Assembly: GCA_030077755.1 (NCBI GenBank)
Contig: JAQJZZ010000017.1
Span: forward strand, 1,302,001 to 1,366,000
DNA length: 64,000 nucleotides
Source: Filosporella fistucella
Taxonomy: Eukaryota > Ascomycota > Leotiomycetes > Helotiales
Direction of reading: 5' to 3'
Part shown: in pieces, positions 1 to 13,943 of the stretch
Layout of the letters: every line of letters starts with the position of its first letter
Position numbering within the stretch: position 1 is the first letter of the stretch
Made by a program: the position numbers and the translations under genes
Notes under the pieces: model-generated
What the model saw: only the letters and a program-made list of their open reading frames with translations
The model's database searches: none
Told to the model about the DNA's origin: nothing

Positions 1-819
1 AGAGTTACGACTCCAGTAAAGGCTACCAACAAAGCGCGCAAAATGGGAACAGTCACAAGTGTCCCAGAGGTCCATTCCCCAGATCCAGCGGAGAATGCTC
101 CATCAGCTTCCCTTGCGCTATGGGCGGAGGATAATGACATTTCTCCCAAAGATCTTGCAGAAGCATATGGAGGAGGCTTGAAGGACACCACAATCAAAGG
201 AACCAAGGCCGATGTCATTAATGGTGGTTTGATGGAGGATGTGGAAATTGGCAAATATGTCGGCATCGATTGTGAGATGGTGGGAGTTGGTGGCGAGGAG
301 GAGCGCTCAGTTTTGGCTCGAGTCAGTATCGTCAATTTCCACGGGACGCAAGTTTACGACTCCTTTGTCCGACCTAAGGAGTTCGTTACAGATTGGAGAA
401 CACATGTCAGTGGGGTATCGCCGAAGAACATGGTCACAGCAAGAGATTTTGAGAAGGTACAGGAGGAAGTTGCTTCAATATTGCAAGGCAGGATAATAGT
501 TGGACATGCGATCAAGAACGACTTAGCAGCTGTGATGTTGAGTCACCCGAGAAGAGATATACGAGATACGTCTAGGTTTTCCGGTTTCAGAAAATACAGC
601 GCTGGAAAAACACCAAGTTTGAGAAAGCTGGCAAAGGAGATATTAGGGGTCGATATTCAAGGAGGAGAGCATTCGAGTATTGAGGACGCTCGGGCAACTA
701 TGCTTCTCTTCAGGCGGCATAAGTCTGCCTTCGATATCGAGCACGCACAACGCTACCCAGCACCTGCACCAAAAGCATCAGGATCAAAGCCGAAGAAGAA
801 GAAGAAGGGCAAGCGTTGA
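1..819 (+). CDS. REX4: REX4-like 3'-5' RNA exonuclease (5' end outside window)
   Basis: This is a DEDDh-family 3'-5' exonuclease of the Rex4 type, which in yeast acts in the nucleus/nucleolus on pre-rRNA. Counting from the ATG at 43, the core runs from about residue 71 to 225. The first acidic motif is GIDCEMVG (D76, E78), the second is GHAIKND (D160), and the last is EHSSIEDA (H210, D215), so the catalytic set is complete. The C-terminus is a lysine-rich tail (KPKKKKKGKR), a likely nucleolar signal. The frame stays open from 43 back to base 1, and family members have more N-terminal sequence, so the real start probably lies left of the window and 43 may be internal. It converges with the methyltransferase gene that ends at 1008. 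Family assignment is firm; the Rex4 subtype rests on domain layout and tail. Confidence 0.85.
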   Translation, partial: RVTTPVKATNKARKMGTVTSVPEVHSPDPAENAPSASLALWAEDNDISPKDLAEAYGGGLKDTTIKGTKADVINGGLMEDVEIGKYVGIDCEMVGVGGEEERSVLARVSIVNFHGTQVYDSFVRPKEFVTDWRTHVSGVSPKNMVTARDFEKVQEEVASILQGRIIVGHAIKNDLAAVMLSHPRRDIRDTSRFSGFRKYSAGKTPSLRKLAKEILGVDIQGGEHSSIEDARATMLLFRRHKSAFDIEHAQRYPAPAPKASGSKPKKKKKGKR

Positions 820-1007
820 ACGCTTCCAGCACTGGAAAGTTCCGAGATGAGATTCGAAGAGGCTGACTGTGTTAAAAGGTCATCTCTTCATTCTATCAGG
901 TCTAAACGCCTTACCGAAAGGGATGGACGAGGCCTATCCCAGCGACATGAAAGCAAATCTTGTTTACCCAAACTCCACGCTACAAAAATGCGCTCACCCC
1001 ATCAAAA

Positions 1008-2546
1008 TTAGAGAGGGATTCCTTCCATCAACTCCATCGCTCCCTCACGACCAACTGTAATGATTGCGTCTCCCAAAGTTTTGGTTGCAAATCCAGCTTC
1101 GCAATATTCTATGGTCCAATTAGCGCCAGGCAAGAGAAACGCCTAATGTAGGCTCAGATACATACCGAAATAATATATCCACTTCTTCCGGAATACCCCG
1201 ACTTCCTTGTCACCCATGTCTTCGTGTTCTGCCATCAACGCTGGCCTGATTCGTGATTCAAAATTCTTGCAGAATGCCTCTCTCCATAGTCGCAAAGTCT
1301 TTGCATAATGGCCGCCAATGTTTTCAACACGTTCCACGACCAGCGTACCTTCCGAGCCCTTACTGATGGTGCTCACAAGCTGACTGATTGATGGCAAGTG
1401 CCCACCAGGAAAGATGTATTTTCGAATGAAGTCTTCCCCTTTCGCATATGTTTCATATCTCCCTTCTGGCATAGTAATGCACTGGAATACAGCGATTCCA
1501 TCCTTTTTCAAGAGGCGGTGGATGCATCCAAAATATGTTTCCAAATACTCTGCTCCAACCGCTTCTAGCATTTCAATTGAAATAACCTTATCGTAAAGCA
1601 CTTTCGGTGTCGGCAAAGCTCTGTAATCCATCAACAAGACCTCAATCTTGTCTTGGAATCCAGCTGCCGCAATCCGCTTCTCGGCTAGTGCCTTTTGCTC
1701 AATTGACAAGGTCAATGAAGTGACTCGGCATCCGGTCCTTCGGACTGCTTGCATTGCAAAGGATCCCCATCCAGTGCCTATCTCCAGCACATGGTCGCTA
1801 GGTTTTATATGTGCGCCATCTATAAATCGATCCAGCTTAGTCATTTGTGCTGCTTCCAAAGTTTCTTCCTCGACGTCTGCGCTTGAGACGGGCTTCCAGA
1901 TCGGGCACGAGTAAGTCATGTCATCGGAGAGAAACGCTGCGAACATTTCGTTACTGATGTCATAGTGTGCTGAGACGTTCAATAGCGAATTAGATAACGT
2001 ATTCGTGCTTCTGGCGAGTCCAGTTATTGTCGCTGCGATCGAAGACGTCAGTGTCGTTGCGTTGGCCAATTGGGTGCGGTTCAAAATGAAAAGCTATACA
2101 CTGTCAGCTCAGAACCGGGCTCTCGTATCTAGAGTCCATACCTCGAAGAAAGCAGTCAGATCAGTGCATTCGAAATCTCCCAGCATGTAAGACTCCGCAA
2201 AACCCATGTCGGCAAACAAGAATAATCGTACCCAGAACGTTTCCCTCTTGACCACGATTTCGACCTTACGAACTCCGCCTTGTTTCGTGGTGCCATTGAT
2301 CCCATTAGTTCCATTGGATTTTGTGGCATGCTCTTTAGCTATTTTCTGACCATAAGCAGTTGTCTGCCCAGTCGTCTCGTCAATCACAACGAGCTGTCCA
2401 ATCTCAATACGAGACAGCAGTGAGGTCACAGCAGCTTTCGACACCGATAGAGCTGGTCCCCAAGATACTCCACCTATAGCACCGCGGAGCAAGTCCGTAC
2501 CACGCGCCAATGGCTGCGTGATTGCGGTTGGTAAGTAGGATGTCAT
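1008..2546 (-). CDS. Cyclopropane-fatty-acyl-phospholipid synthase-like SAM methyltransferase
   Basis: The exons, read on the minus strand, are 2546-2142, 2093-1166 and 1108-1008, giving 477 aa. The introns are 48 bp (phase 0) and 57 bp (phase 1). The central domain is a class I SAM-dependent methyltransferase with the glycine-rich motif VLEIGTGWGSFA, followed by the acidic strand and the IEMLEAVG region typical of the CFA/mycolic-acid cyclopropane synthase family. The last exon supplies the conserved end EYCEAGF...GREGAMEL. These enzymes add a methylene or methyl group to unsaturated acyl chains of membrane lipids. The N-terminal part (LFLFADMGFAESYMLGDF) also matches that family. I chose the ATG at 2546; the frame is open upstream to about 2633, so a slightly longer N-terminus is possible. 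No membrane anchor is obvious. The lipid substrate cannot be read from sequence. Confidence 0.85.
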
Positions 2547-4091
2547 ATTGGGGGTTCCGTGTATTATTCCCCAAATCGAACCTCGAATTACGTGTAAATG
2601 AGAAACTGGGGGCAAATCCGTTGAGGAATGCAAGTTTATGATGTTGAAAGTGTACGTCTGCGCAAAATCGCAAGCTCACTCAATCACTGGTTACTTCCCT
2701 GGTTTGGGTAGGTAGATAATCGCAGACAGTATTGGAAAGGGAAAAGAGAAAGAAAAGAAGAAGTCAATAAATCGCACAAAATAAAGAGAGCCCGTCGGAC
2801 AGGCGCACTGGATAATCTTCCGCGATCCTAGAGCCCGCGCCATGACGAAGTGTTCCAGCCATTTCTCTAACTGCAACTGTACAAGGGAGGGGAGCGAGGG
2901 GAGCGAGGGGAGGGAAGGTAACCCAATGCACGCTGCCCCACCATTAGTGCATTTCGAGGTGCGTCTGTGCATGGTGTCGATTTCCCGAGTTTCGACCAGT
3001 TTGATAGGAATATTGTTTGACAAAAAGAGCCATTTGGGTAAATCATTGGATAGTTGTGTTGTTTATGTACAAGCGAGTGCGAAGCTTGTCAATTTCCTAA
3101 GCTAGAATGGTTGTGCTGAGAGAGTATAAATCCTCAAATGACGAGCGCCACGGGACAATTGAAAATTGCGTGAACCAATGGAGCAGTTCGAGTACCTGGC
3201 AGTCCTGGCATGATCCCAATTTGATAAGAGGGATACATACGCATATACATGATGAGTTATATGATTCCGCTGTTGGATCTAGACGGCTCTCTCGGGTGTA
3301 GCAATTTTGGCGTGTCAACGGGTACAGCACAAGTATCACAAGAGGCTGATGAGAATATGGACCTGTCTTGAAAGTCTTGACATCATCATTTTTCCTTCTG
3401 TCTCAAATGTAAGATCTTACTTCCCAAGAACAGGAGACCCTCATCTCGGACTTCTGTACAAGCCGAAGAGCGGTTTTATTTCCCAACATAGCTGTGGTGC
3501 TGATATTGTTGAATGAGACCTGGGTCCGGTGTAAATTGTCAAAAGCTTCAAATCGGGATGAGTATGTAATCTACAGGGATCTTCCGTCTAATCCCCCACC
3601 TCCAATCGCCCCTTGTACAAATCCGTGATCGTCCATATCTGCATAATTGTAAGGACTCAAGCTTCTTTTTTTCGCAACATCGGAAGCACTTCAACCGCTG
3701 CACTCATGGTTGAAGTGAAACGTGACTCGACCTGCAGGTTGCTAGGACCTATTTGTCTGATAACATGTGGAGGCGGTGAAGGTGGTGATGAACGGGATCC
3801 GGTCAAGCAGAAGAATTGCCATTATATAGATTTCCGAGATTGGGTTGGTCCCGAACAATTCAGAGTTTGAAGGCATGCCATGGACAGATCAGTCTTTCCG
3901 CCCTCAATATCATTTCATACTCTTGCTAATGTCACGAACAGCCGCCGCATGAATGTTGAGCAAGATAGCCGAGCGGCCACTAGAGTAAGAACGGCCTAGT
4001 CAGAACGCGGTCGCGTGAGCGCCAAAGGTCGTGGATCGTGAACATACTAAACCAGGCCAATCTCTCTTATAAATGATAAATTATTCTCGCG
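2547..4091. other. Intergenic region, no supported gene
   Basis: This is the shared upstream region of the methyltransferase (minus) and RNase H2C (plus) genes. Short open frames on both strands lack family resemblance and splice logic. A purine-rich tract lies at about 2733-2762 and a three-copy 9-bp repeat at 2889-2915. Nothing else was recognised. Confidence 0.6.
2889..2915. repeat. Three-copy 9-bp tandem repeat
   Basis: Two exact copies of GGGGAGCGA are followed by one copy with a single change (GGGGAGGGA). On the minus strand it creates an artificial Leu-Pro-Ser repeat in an open frame. Confidence 0.9.
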
Positions 4092-4637
4092 ATGCTTGCA
4101 ATTGAGAAAAGCAAGGCCCAGCAGGGCAAATGTATACCGAATGTACTCCCCTGCCGCATCAATCATAATGGTCCAGTTGATGCATCTAAAAGATACTGGA
4201 ATCCAACAAAGATATCTGGTACCCTTTCCGCAGTCGCTTCTAAATAAGTTTACTGATTATTTTGGTAGATGGCAAGACGATAGCTTACTTTCGAGGCAGG
4301 AAACTGCATGGCAAGCAATTGAAAGTGCCAAAGGGGTATCGAGGAGTTGTAATGTCGAAGACCGATCGTATACTGCCTAAGGAAGCGGCACACATCGATG
4401 ATGAGGTGAATGCTGAGGTAGAACCGGAAGTTAAGATCATGGAGGAGCAATCGCAATTTGATGATATAATGATTTGGGGACATGAGACATTGCCAGATGA
4501 GACATCAGATCCATATGTGAGAGGCATTGATGAGTGGATCGTATTTTCAGAACAGGTTGGTGATCTCGTACGCCATGATAGGAGTGTCATTTTGACAGCT
4601 TCAGATACACTCTTATTCAGAAGAGCGAAAGGAATGA
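4092..4637 (+). CDS. RNH203: Ribonuclease H2 subunit C
   Basis: The exons are 4092-4218, 4269-4555 and 4605-4637, giving 148 aa. This is the small non-catalytic subunit of the trimeric RNase H2, which removes ribonucleotides from genomic DNA and RNA:DNA hybrids in the nucleus. The family core is clear: LPCRINHNGPV near residue 20, RYWNP, then DGKTIAYFRGRKLHGK and GYRGVV, and the C-terminal block DPYVRGIDEWIVFSEQIHSYSEE. Both splice donors are unusual (GTACCC and GTTGGT), but the joined frame restores the conserved DGK and EQIHS segments. Reading through intron 2 leaves an open frame to 4756 that lacks the conserved end, so retention would give a different tail. The gene converges with the DUF4385 gene. 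Confidence 0.88.
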
Positions 4638-5276
4638 TTCACACGAGTTGCGGCGTTATGGATTCGGCATGGCATGGCGTTGGGAAATACCAAGTTGAGA
4701 GTTGTGAATGCTCTTTTGGCAACAAAAGCCCTCCCAAAACTCGTGCTCGAACGTGACCCGGGATTTTCAATTGAGGTTGTGTGGTTTCCCGCTGGTTGCG
4801 TTAGTGATTGGAGATGGTGTAGTGAGAGGTGAAAGAAGAATTGAGGTGAGAAATGAGATGTAGAATTGAAAGAAAGCAAGTTCTTATAGAAAGAGTGAAT
4901 GTCGACATAATAACAAAATAGAATAAGCCTAACCCAAGGCACTTGTCCTGGAACTCTATTCAACGATGCGCTAGATTCCTGGCCTCCAAGTGGTTATAAG
5001 GTAAGATAAGAACCCAACTTTCGAATTATTAGGAGAGGTGGTGGAGTTAGAAGGCATGAGCCTTATGGTGAAAACGAGGATGCCCCCTTACCTAATATTC
5101 GCCAAACAAACTTGTAGCTCTCAAGTTTGGAGTATTCTCGATAACTCCAATCCCTTCGGATGTGGTTCTGGATGTGCATCTGTTGCCATTTTTCTTTCTC
5201 AAAAGTCTTTTCTCTTTCCTCTTGGAAAGGATTTTTTTCGGGGACAAATGGATTTTGGGTACGCCTATGTTCGATC
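4638..5276. other. Convergent intergenic region, no supported gene
   Basis: This region lies between the 3' ends of RNase H2C and the DUF4385 gene. The open frames here are short and antisense to untranslated sequence. Nothing further was recognised. Confidence 0.6.
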
Positions 5277-5756
5277 CTATCCGGCAATATCTTCCATGTT
5301 ATCCCACCCCTGTTGCTCCTTTAGAAACTCCTTCTTCATTTCTTGATATCCCTCATGGCTCTTGCATCTCTCCCAGACTTCTCGAAATATCCTGCTTGCC
5401 TCCATCTTCTCTGCTCTCCCGTCGTGCCCCTTACTCTTCTCAATCAATTTACCATTATCTTTCCCGTCCACATATTTCCTCCCGCCTTTATAATTCCCAT
5501 AGCGTTTTGACCTTGTCATTCCCATCTGAATGAACTTTCTGGCCATATCCATCCCGACGAAATCACCCGCCTCAGCAAATTCAATGAATTTCTCCCAAAG
5601 ATTTTCAGATGACTCTCGGGCAATTGGCACAGTGCGGAAACGCCATAGCGGAAGCAGGTATGATTTATATGGCTCATATGTCAATACACCCTGCTCTCCT
5701 CGGCCAACCCGGTAGGTCATTAGGTGTGATTTTGGTGGCCTCGTGAAACTAGACAT
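5277..5756 (-). CDS. DUF4385 domain protein
   Basis: This is a single-exon gene of 159 aa starting at the ATG at 5756. The sequence matches the DUF4385 family, small proteins of unknown function found in fungi, bacteria and phages. The recognisable blocks are SHLMTYRVGRGEQGVLTYEPYK at the N-terminus (shown here only as a family landmark), LPLWRFRTVPIARESSE in the middle, and GDFVGMDMARKFIQMGMTRS with KRYGNYKGGRKY. No signal peptide or membrane segment is visible. The C-terminus is charged and helical. It is transcribed divergently from MCM6, with 614 bp between the start codons. No biochemical role can be given. Confidence 0.82.
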   Translation of the reverse strand: MSSFTRPPKSHLMTYRVGRGEQGVLTYEPYKSYLLPLWRFRTVPIARESSENLWEKFIEFAEAGDFVGMDMARKFIQMGMTRSKRYGNYKGGRKYVDGKDNGKLIEKSKGHDGRAEKMEASRIFREVWERCKSHEGYQEMKKEFLKEQQGWDNMEDIAG

Positions 5757-6370
5757 ATTGCAAGTGTGTGTGATTGCCTATCGATGTTCACGTTCTTGTT
5801 AATTAGAATCAATGACGTATAGAATGCCTCGAGAATGCCAAGCCGCGTTTGATACAGCTAAGAGTTAAATTTGAAGCCCTTAAGCGCACACTACCTTCAT
5901 ACGAACTTTGTGCAATGGATTGGATACTCATTACGACTTACGGCAATTGAGCACCACCCCATGATTCTATTCCATACACGGTAGTGTTGGCTGCTGCCGA
6001 CTAATTAGTGTTCTCAAATGAGAAAACACGGATAAATTAGATGGCAGGTCGCTCGTTTTTAATGAAATCACTTAATATAAGTATATTGTAAATCAAAGAA
6101 TTCTGGAACCATATCAAAACTACTACGTACCTATGGAATAACTACCTAGATACCTACCTGTGAAGTTCCCCTTTCCCCAGTTTAGCCCCTTTTGACTCGC
6201 TTCAGGAAAACCACTCTATTACGGTGACCTAGAAGTGCCTTGAACGCGCGATTTCGTGTAGTCTATCTTGGACGCGACCGCGTTTTGACATTCGATCTTC
6301 GACTCCTGAAAAAGTTCCCCGCCATCATCAACAACACAACGCAGAACAAAAATACTCCGTCTCAAACAAA
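5757..6370. other. Divergent promoter region, DUF4385 / MCM6
   Basis: This interval holds the 5' regions of two divergent genes. It is AT-rich around 6050-6130. No gene or clear TATA element was recognised. Confidence 0.6.
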
Positions 6371-9367
<2,997 letters not shown>

Positions 9368-10446
9368 GGGCGTACGGTGGTGTTAGGATGGATCACGTTA
9401 GGCCGGATGACTGATGCAGGAATTGGGATGGATACCAAGATTTGAGTTTTGGGCGTTAGGCGTTCTTTTAGAACAACATTGTACAGTTCTCGTCATGAAA
9501 CAGCTAATGAATATCATATTTGTAGTTCACGATAAGAGAATGATATCACATTTGCACAGCGAAGAAAAACCTGGCGACTGCAACACTTGGTGCTTTCAGA
9601 TGAGATACTGCCACTTCGAGATCGGGCACGATGTTATGCAAAGGAGGAACCTCAAGACGGAAGCCTACATGATTCCGAGATCGCCTTGCATGGCATTGCC
9701 TGAGGCCGAATAAGAATATTGGTTGGGTGTTTGGCGTAATCTTGAGGAGAGCTGAATTTGGTCATTGGAGTGATGGAGAATGGTGGCTGGAGCTGATGTC
9801 GGGTCGTGCCGCAGGTCTGACAGCTTATTTTGACTGGCTTTCAAAACTGTCGTACAAGAATCCCCATGCATGCTCCTGTACCTACCGTCTTTGACGCAAC
9901 GTCGAGCTCTCACAAAGTCCAGCATGTGAACCTACATAAGCTTTGACTTTCGCATAGAGGAAATCAGGAAAATTACCAGAACGCAGAATGGTTTTCCCAT
10001 ACAATTCACATAAAGTTACCTTGTGCAGATTGGAAAGCTCAATTTCGTTGGTAAAGTTAAGACGAAATTGCCATGCAAGAGGAAGCCATTATCCAAGCGC
10101 ACGAAAACCAAGATCATGGGACCACCATTTTCAAAAAGAATCAAGAATAAGATGCGACGTGTCGCAATCCTCGGTTCCTATATTTCTCTTGGGTGGAATA
10201 CAAGGACGCGGCAAGAGCGTGCACAACGGCTCTGTGTTCCTCCTGTAGCACTGAAACGGGTTGCTTATCTCGTGCTACCACTTCATAGCCTTTTGTCATG
10301 AGTTTTCTCCTTATTTTCTAGTCTTGTTTGCTTCCTCAGTTTATCAATCGCAGGCTATTGCAAATGAATACTTTCTACAGAGTGATTATCTGTGTATTTT
10401 ATTATCGTTCATGATGTTGGGAGATCTCAAAAGATGAATATCAATT
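9368..10446. other. Intergenic region, no supported gene
   Basis: This lies between MCM6 and the MFS pseudogene. Short open frames exist on both strands, but none shows a recognisable domain, splice structure or signal peptide. Confidence 0.55.
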
Positions 10447-12093
10447 TTGGCAGAAATGCCCGAAGGAAAGTCAGCACTTTTGCGTGCTTGCTTGATTCTC
10501 ACGCGGGGTGCATTGGGACAAGTGTGTTTGTCAAGCACACATTTGTATTTGACCGAGCAGGCATTGTGCAGGAAGTATTACCTGGCAACGAAGCCTTTAA
10601 GAGTAGGACTTGATGGGCTCATGGATGAGGAACTGTGCAAAATTCCAGCGATTAAGGCACAGGTTGCCAGAATGCATGGTATCTATGACTTTCTCTCGTT
10701 TTCCCCAGGTAAGTTGCTCTAATGTGACCAGACGTCCTTACTGATAGGACAGCACTTTCTTGACTGGCCCGTATGATAAAGCTGCTCATATCTTGGGCAA
10801 GAAAACTATCATGATCTTAAGTGTCTTCTCGATGACCATCGCTGGCGTATACTTTCCTGGGATTTGTAAGTGCTAATAAATACATTTGTTTGATGTGTTG
10901 CTAAGTCTTTGCAGGCTATTTTTTTCACTTTTTTGATATACACTGGTTATACTTAACTCCCTTTCTCGATATCATTGGTGGTGGATCGGTGATATTTGGC
11001 TCATTCATAATGACCTACATTTCTGAGAGCATTGACTGCAAATGCTTGTAAGCTACAATCCTCTACAAAGTGACATTGAGCTAATGCTTGGAAGGAGTGG
11101 GGTATTGTATAGGCTGAGTGCAGTACAATTACTCGTTGCTTTGGCATGACTCTTAGTTCATTTCTTCTACGCAGGAACGTGTGGATACAGTGTCTGATCG
11201 GAATATTCAGCTTGGCTACGACGATTCCCATCTGCTTCTTGCTTCGGTCAGCAAAATCCCTGGGGCAATATACATGACCTCGAGCAACATCTGATACCTC
11301 GCACGATGGAACAAATAACAGCTCGGAAACCACGTCTCTCCTCGGTGTGCAAGCGGTTGACCCGCCTGCAAGTCTCGCAGAATTTGGACATTGGCATGTG
11401 TTCAACACGATCCTTCACGCACTTTCAACACACTACGTACATTCTCTCTCCTTGCTGAAATCAATTATTGGCTCCTCGACTTTCTCCAGGACAACACTCC
11501 TTGTATATTTTATGCTCATGCTAGGTGAAGAGATCCGTGTGACATATACGCAATGGGGTTCCATTATTCTTCACCGGATCATTGCAGAGGTTAACGCTCC
11601 ATCTTCATTTGAAATGGCTGTCTCGGTTGTCCTTCTCATCACACTTCCTACCATTTCACACCATGTTCTGAGACCACGTCTTGGTGGCTCGACTTCTAAT
11701 GTTGGTATATTTGTCACCAAATTCTCATGAGGACTGAGAGTCTTTGGAGTGTTATGTATAGGTTTTGCGCCATCGAGAGCAACTTATATTGTATCTGTGA
11801 GTATCTGGACACTGGGAGTTGGATTTAGCGACTCCCTGCGTGGTTTCATCACTGGCATGGTGGACAGTCAAAAGGCGATCGAGGAGCTGTATCTGGGTAT
11901 TGGCATGGTAGAAATCTTCGGAGGAATGATAGCCACCGCCGCATGACTCTTTGCAAAGATCCTAGGGGTAAGCTATTTGATCCAACGATTACCATTTGTT
12001 GTGAGCGTAGGATTGCTTGTTTCCGTGGTGGCTTTTGTCCAGGTTTTGGGACGATTGGATAGACGCTTGCCGAAGAATGAGGTTGCAGGATGA
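10447..12093 (+). pseudogene. Decayed MFS transporter
   Basis: Fragments of one major facilitator protein can be followed in order, but in changing frames with stops. 10447-10715 gives a first segment including EQALCRKYYLATKP and GLMDEELCKIPAIKAQVARMHG, the external loop of the fungal multidrug-type MFS group. 10753-10868 gives LTGPYDKAAHILGKKTIMIL, the loop 2-3 GRK-like motif. 10918-11049 gives FLDIIGGGSVIFGSFIMTYISE, a helix 4 pattern. 11173-11270 gives another helix. 11380-11730 gives WGSIILHR and ISHHVLRP segments ending in a stop. 11749-11946 gives GFSDSLRGFITGMVDSQ and GMVEIFGGMIATAA, then a TGA inside the next helix. Two intron-like gaps (near 10709-10752 and 10868-10917) keep GTAAGT donors. 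After the first one the frame fits only if one base has been lost near 10755. It cannot encode a working transporter as it stands. Confidence 0.8.
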
Positions 12094-12541
12094 TACTAAA
12101 AAATGACCACAGCTTGGTACCAGGTAGAGATAGGTTCAGTATTGATGGTCAGCAGGGTATTTGTATTACTGTTTGCGTCAGATTGTAAACGTTTTGATGA
12201 ATTCATGACCATAGAAGCCAAGATAGTGAAAATTCTCGTATTCCTGTTTAGAAATGGACGGCAAAGACCCTTACAGCCAATACTTCACATTTTAGCCCTC
12301 CTAATGGCCACCTTCAAAGTCAAAGGACTGGCACGTCCAGACCCAAAATGTAAACATTTCATTATACTGAGTGGTATTTCCCATCTAGGTAGCTCGAAGG
12401 CTATCCACTCCAATCAGCCCACCGGACGCCAAGCTCCCCAATCTGCCGTATGCACATTGCGTGTTCCAAGTTTATCAACCTCTAACATTATCAAGAAGTC
12501 TCATGCCTTCATTATCCATTCCATCCTCAAAGTAGTATCAA
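12094..12541. other. Intergenic region, no supported gene
   Basis: A plus-strand open frame from 12103 to 12687 crosses this interval. It is antisense to the small gene at 12542-12878 and has no recognisable content, so I do not call it. Confidence 0.55.
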
Positions 12542-12878
12542 CTAGATCCCACCGCCTTTTTGCAAGAATCAGCATTCGAACACACATGTATACAGCAGAT
12601 ATTCGGAAACATACCACTTCTCCCAGGAGCAACAGAGTAATTAATATCCTTCGTTCCAGCCTTCTTTGCAGCCTCACTTCGTGCTAGCACTGCTCTCCAT
12701 TTCAAGCCGATAAATAATGCGGATGCGCCGACTACTGCTGTGAGAACGAGAGGAGTCTTCGAGCGTCTGCAGATAGAAACACGTCAGTATCGTTTTTGTA
12801 CAACAAGGTAGTCTAAAGCATCGGGAAGAAGGAGCTCAGCTTGGAGACGTACGTGAATGCTGTTCTTGGTGGTGCCAT
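12542..12878 (-). CDS. Small single-span membrane protein, 63 aa, three exons
   Basis: The exons on the minus strand are 12878-12853 (26 nt), 12766-12615 and 12555-12542 (14 nt); the introns are 86 and 59 bp with GTACGT and GTATGT donors. The joined frame is exactly 64 codons. The protein starts MAPPRTAFTRSKTPLVL, continues with a hydrophobic stretch (LVLTAVVGASALFIGL, about residues 14-29), then a charged segment (KWRAVLARSEAAKKAG) and ends in PGRSGGGI. The pattern of a basic N-terminus, one helix and a soluble tail suits a mitochondrial inner-membrane or ER-anchored micro-protein. I do not recognise the family. The gene is easily missed because no exon forms a long open frame. The splice sites, phases and protein-like composition are the evidence. 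Confidence 0.72.
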
Positions 12879-13943
12879 GTTGGGTTCTTGCTATCAGAGC
12901 AATCAATAGACTTGTAATCTTGTAATGTGCAAAAGAACTGGGAGAAGCTATAGAACGTTCTTCTGAATAGAATCAGATCGGCCTGAAGTAGGTAGCAGGA
13001 TTGTTGGGACAGCTTTGGGAGGGGCAAGGGAGGCACGCGAGCTAGGCTTGTAGGACGAAGTTTATTTGGAGGTTCATGGCTGACCCCACATTCGCCTTCG
13101 GCACCCCAGAATCTCGGGAGGGTGGAAGCGATGATTGCCGAGCTAGTGTTGTTCTTGGTGGGAAAGCTCTCATCTTCTTCTATGGTCATTAATGTCGAGA
13201 TAAGTTGAAAATTGATGATGGGAGTTAAAGATTGCGATTGAAATATCCGCCATATATCAGGGGTAAATAATTGTTTTTGGAAGATCATATATCTGGAAAT
13301 TATCCTATTGGCTCTATCATCTGGCATCCCACCTCTTATGCAGCAGGCCGACTTATCCTTTCCCAAGAGGTTGGAACTCGTGGGGTAAATATTCAAAATC
13401 AGCAAAGCTTACTAGCATCGAGCAGAGTTTGATGTTTCTCTGCAGATATGAAGTTTAATTTATTGCTTAATAGTTATTACTTCCTATTTTGATTATGTTT
13501 TCCCCTGCAATTTTGAGATTTTGAGATTTTTTGACCTCGAATTACAACGCTTTCTGTCGGCTCAAATTGAATCACAGATGCACCACAGAGTATCATGTAC
13601 CCCGAGGTCTCCGAGCTGATTTAGGGGAAACTCGGACGTACACAAAAGAATCGAAGATATTGCTCTCAGAAAGACAGCTTAATAGACTATGATAGCCTGT
13701 CTTAATCCTTACATTTGAAAATGAAGACAGAACACTATTCCAGGTATCAAGTATCAACATGCTAGCTATAACGTTCAAGATTCAGAATTTCAAACGGAGT
13801 ATCTCTAACCAGATCAACAATTCCTGGTTTCGCTCGTAAATTCCAACACAGGGTTAAGAAACACGATATCTTAGGAAATGGGAAGCTTTCCACCGCTACG
13901 GTTCACTTCTCAACTTCAACGTGATCGATGCATTGCCGGCTTC
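12879..13943. other. Intergenic region, no supported gene
   Basis: AT-rich sequence lies between two minus-strand genes. A short direct repeat of TTTTGAGA occurs at 13511-13526. A 189-aa minus-strand open frame (12836-13405) overlaps the first exon of the small gene in another frame and looks random. Confidence 0.55.

Noticed and set aside
2691..3023. 110-codon minus-strand frame with Leu-Pro-Ser repeats
   Set aside because: The repeats come from the 9-bp tandem repeat in non-coding DNA.
5162..5533. 123-codon plus-strand frame
   Set aside because: It lies antisense to the DUF4385 coding region and its 3' end.
12103..12687. 194-codon plus-strand open frame
   Set aside because: It overlaps the three-exon minus-strand gene, has no recognisable domain and reads like chance sequence.
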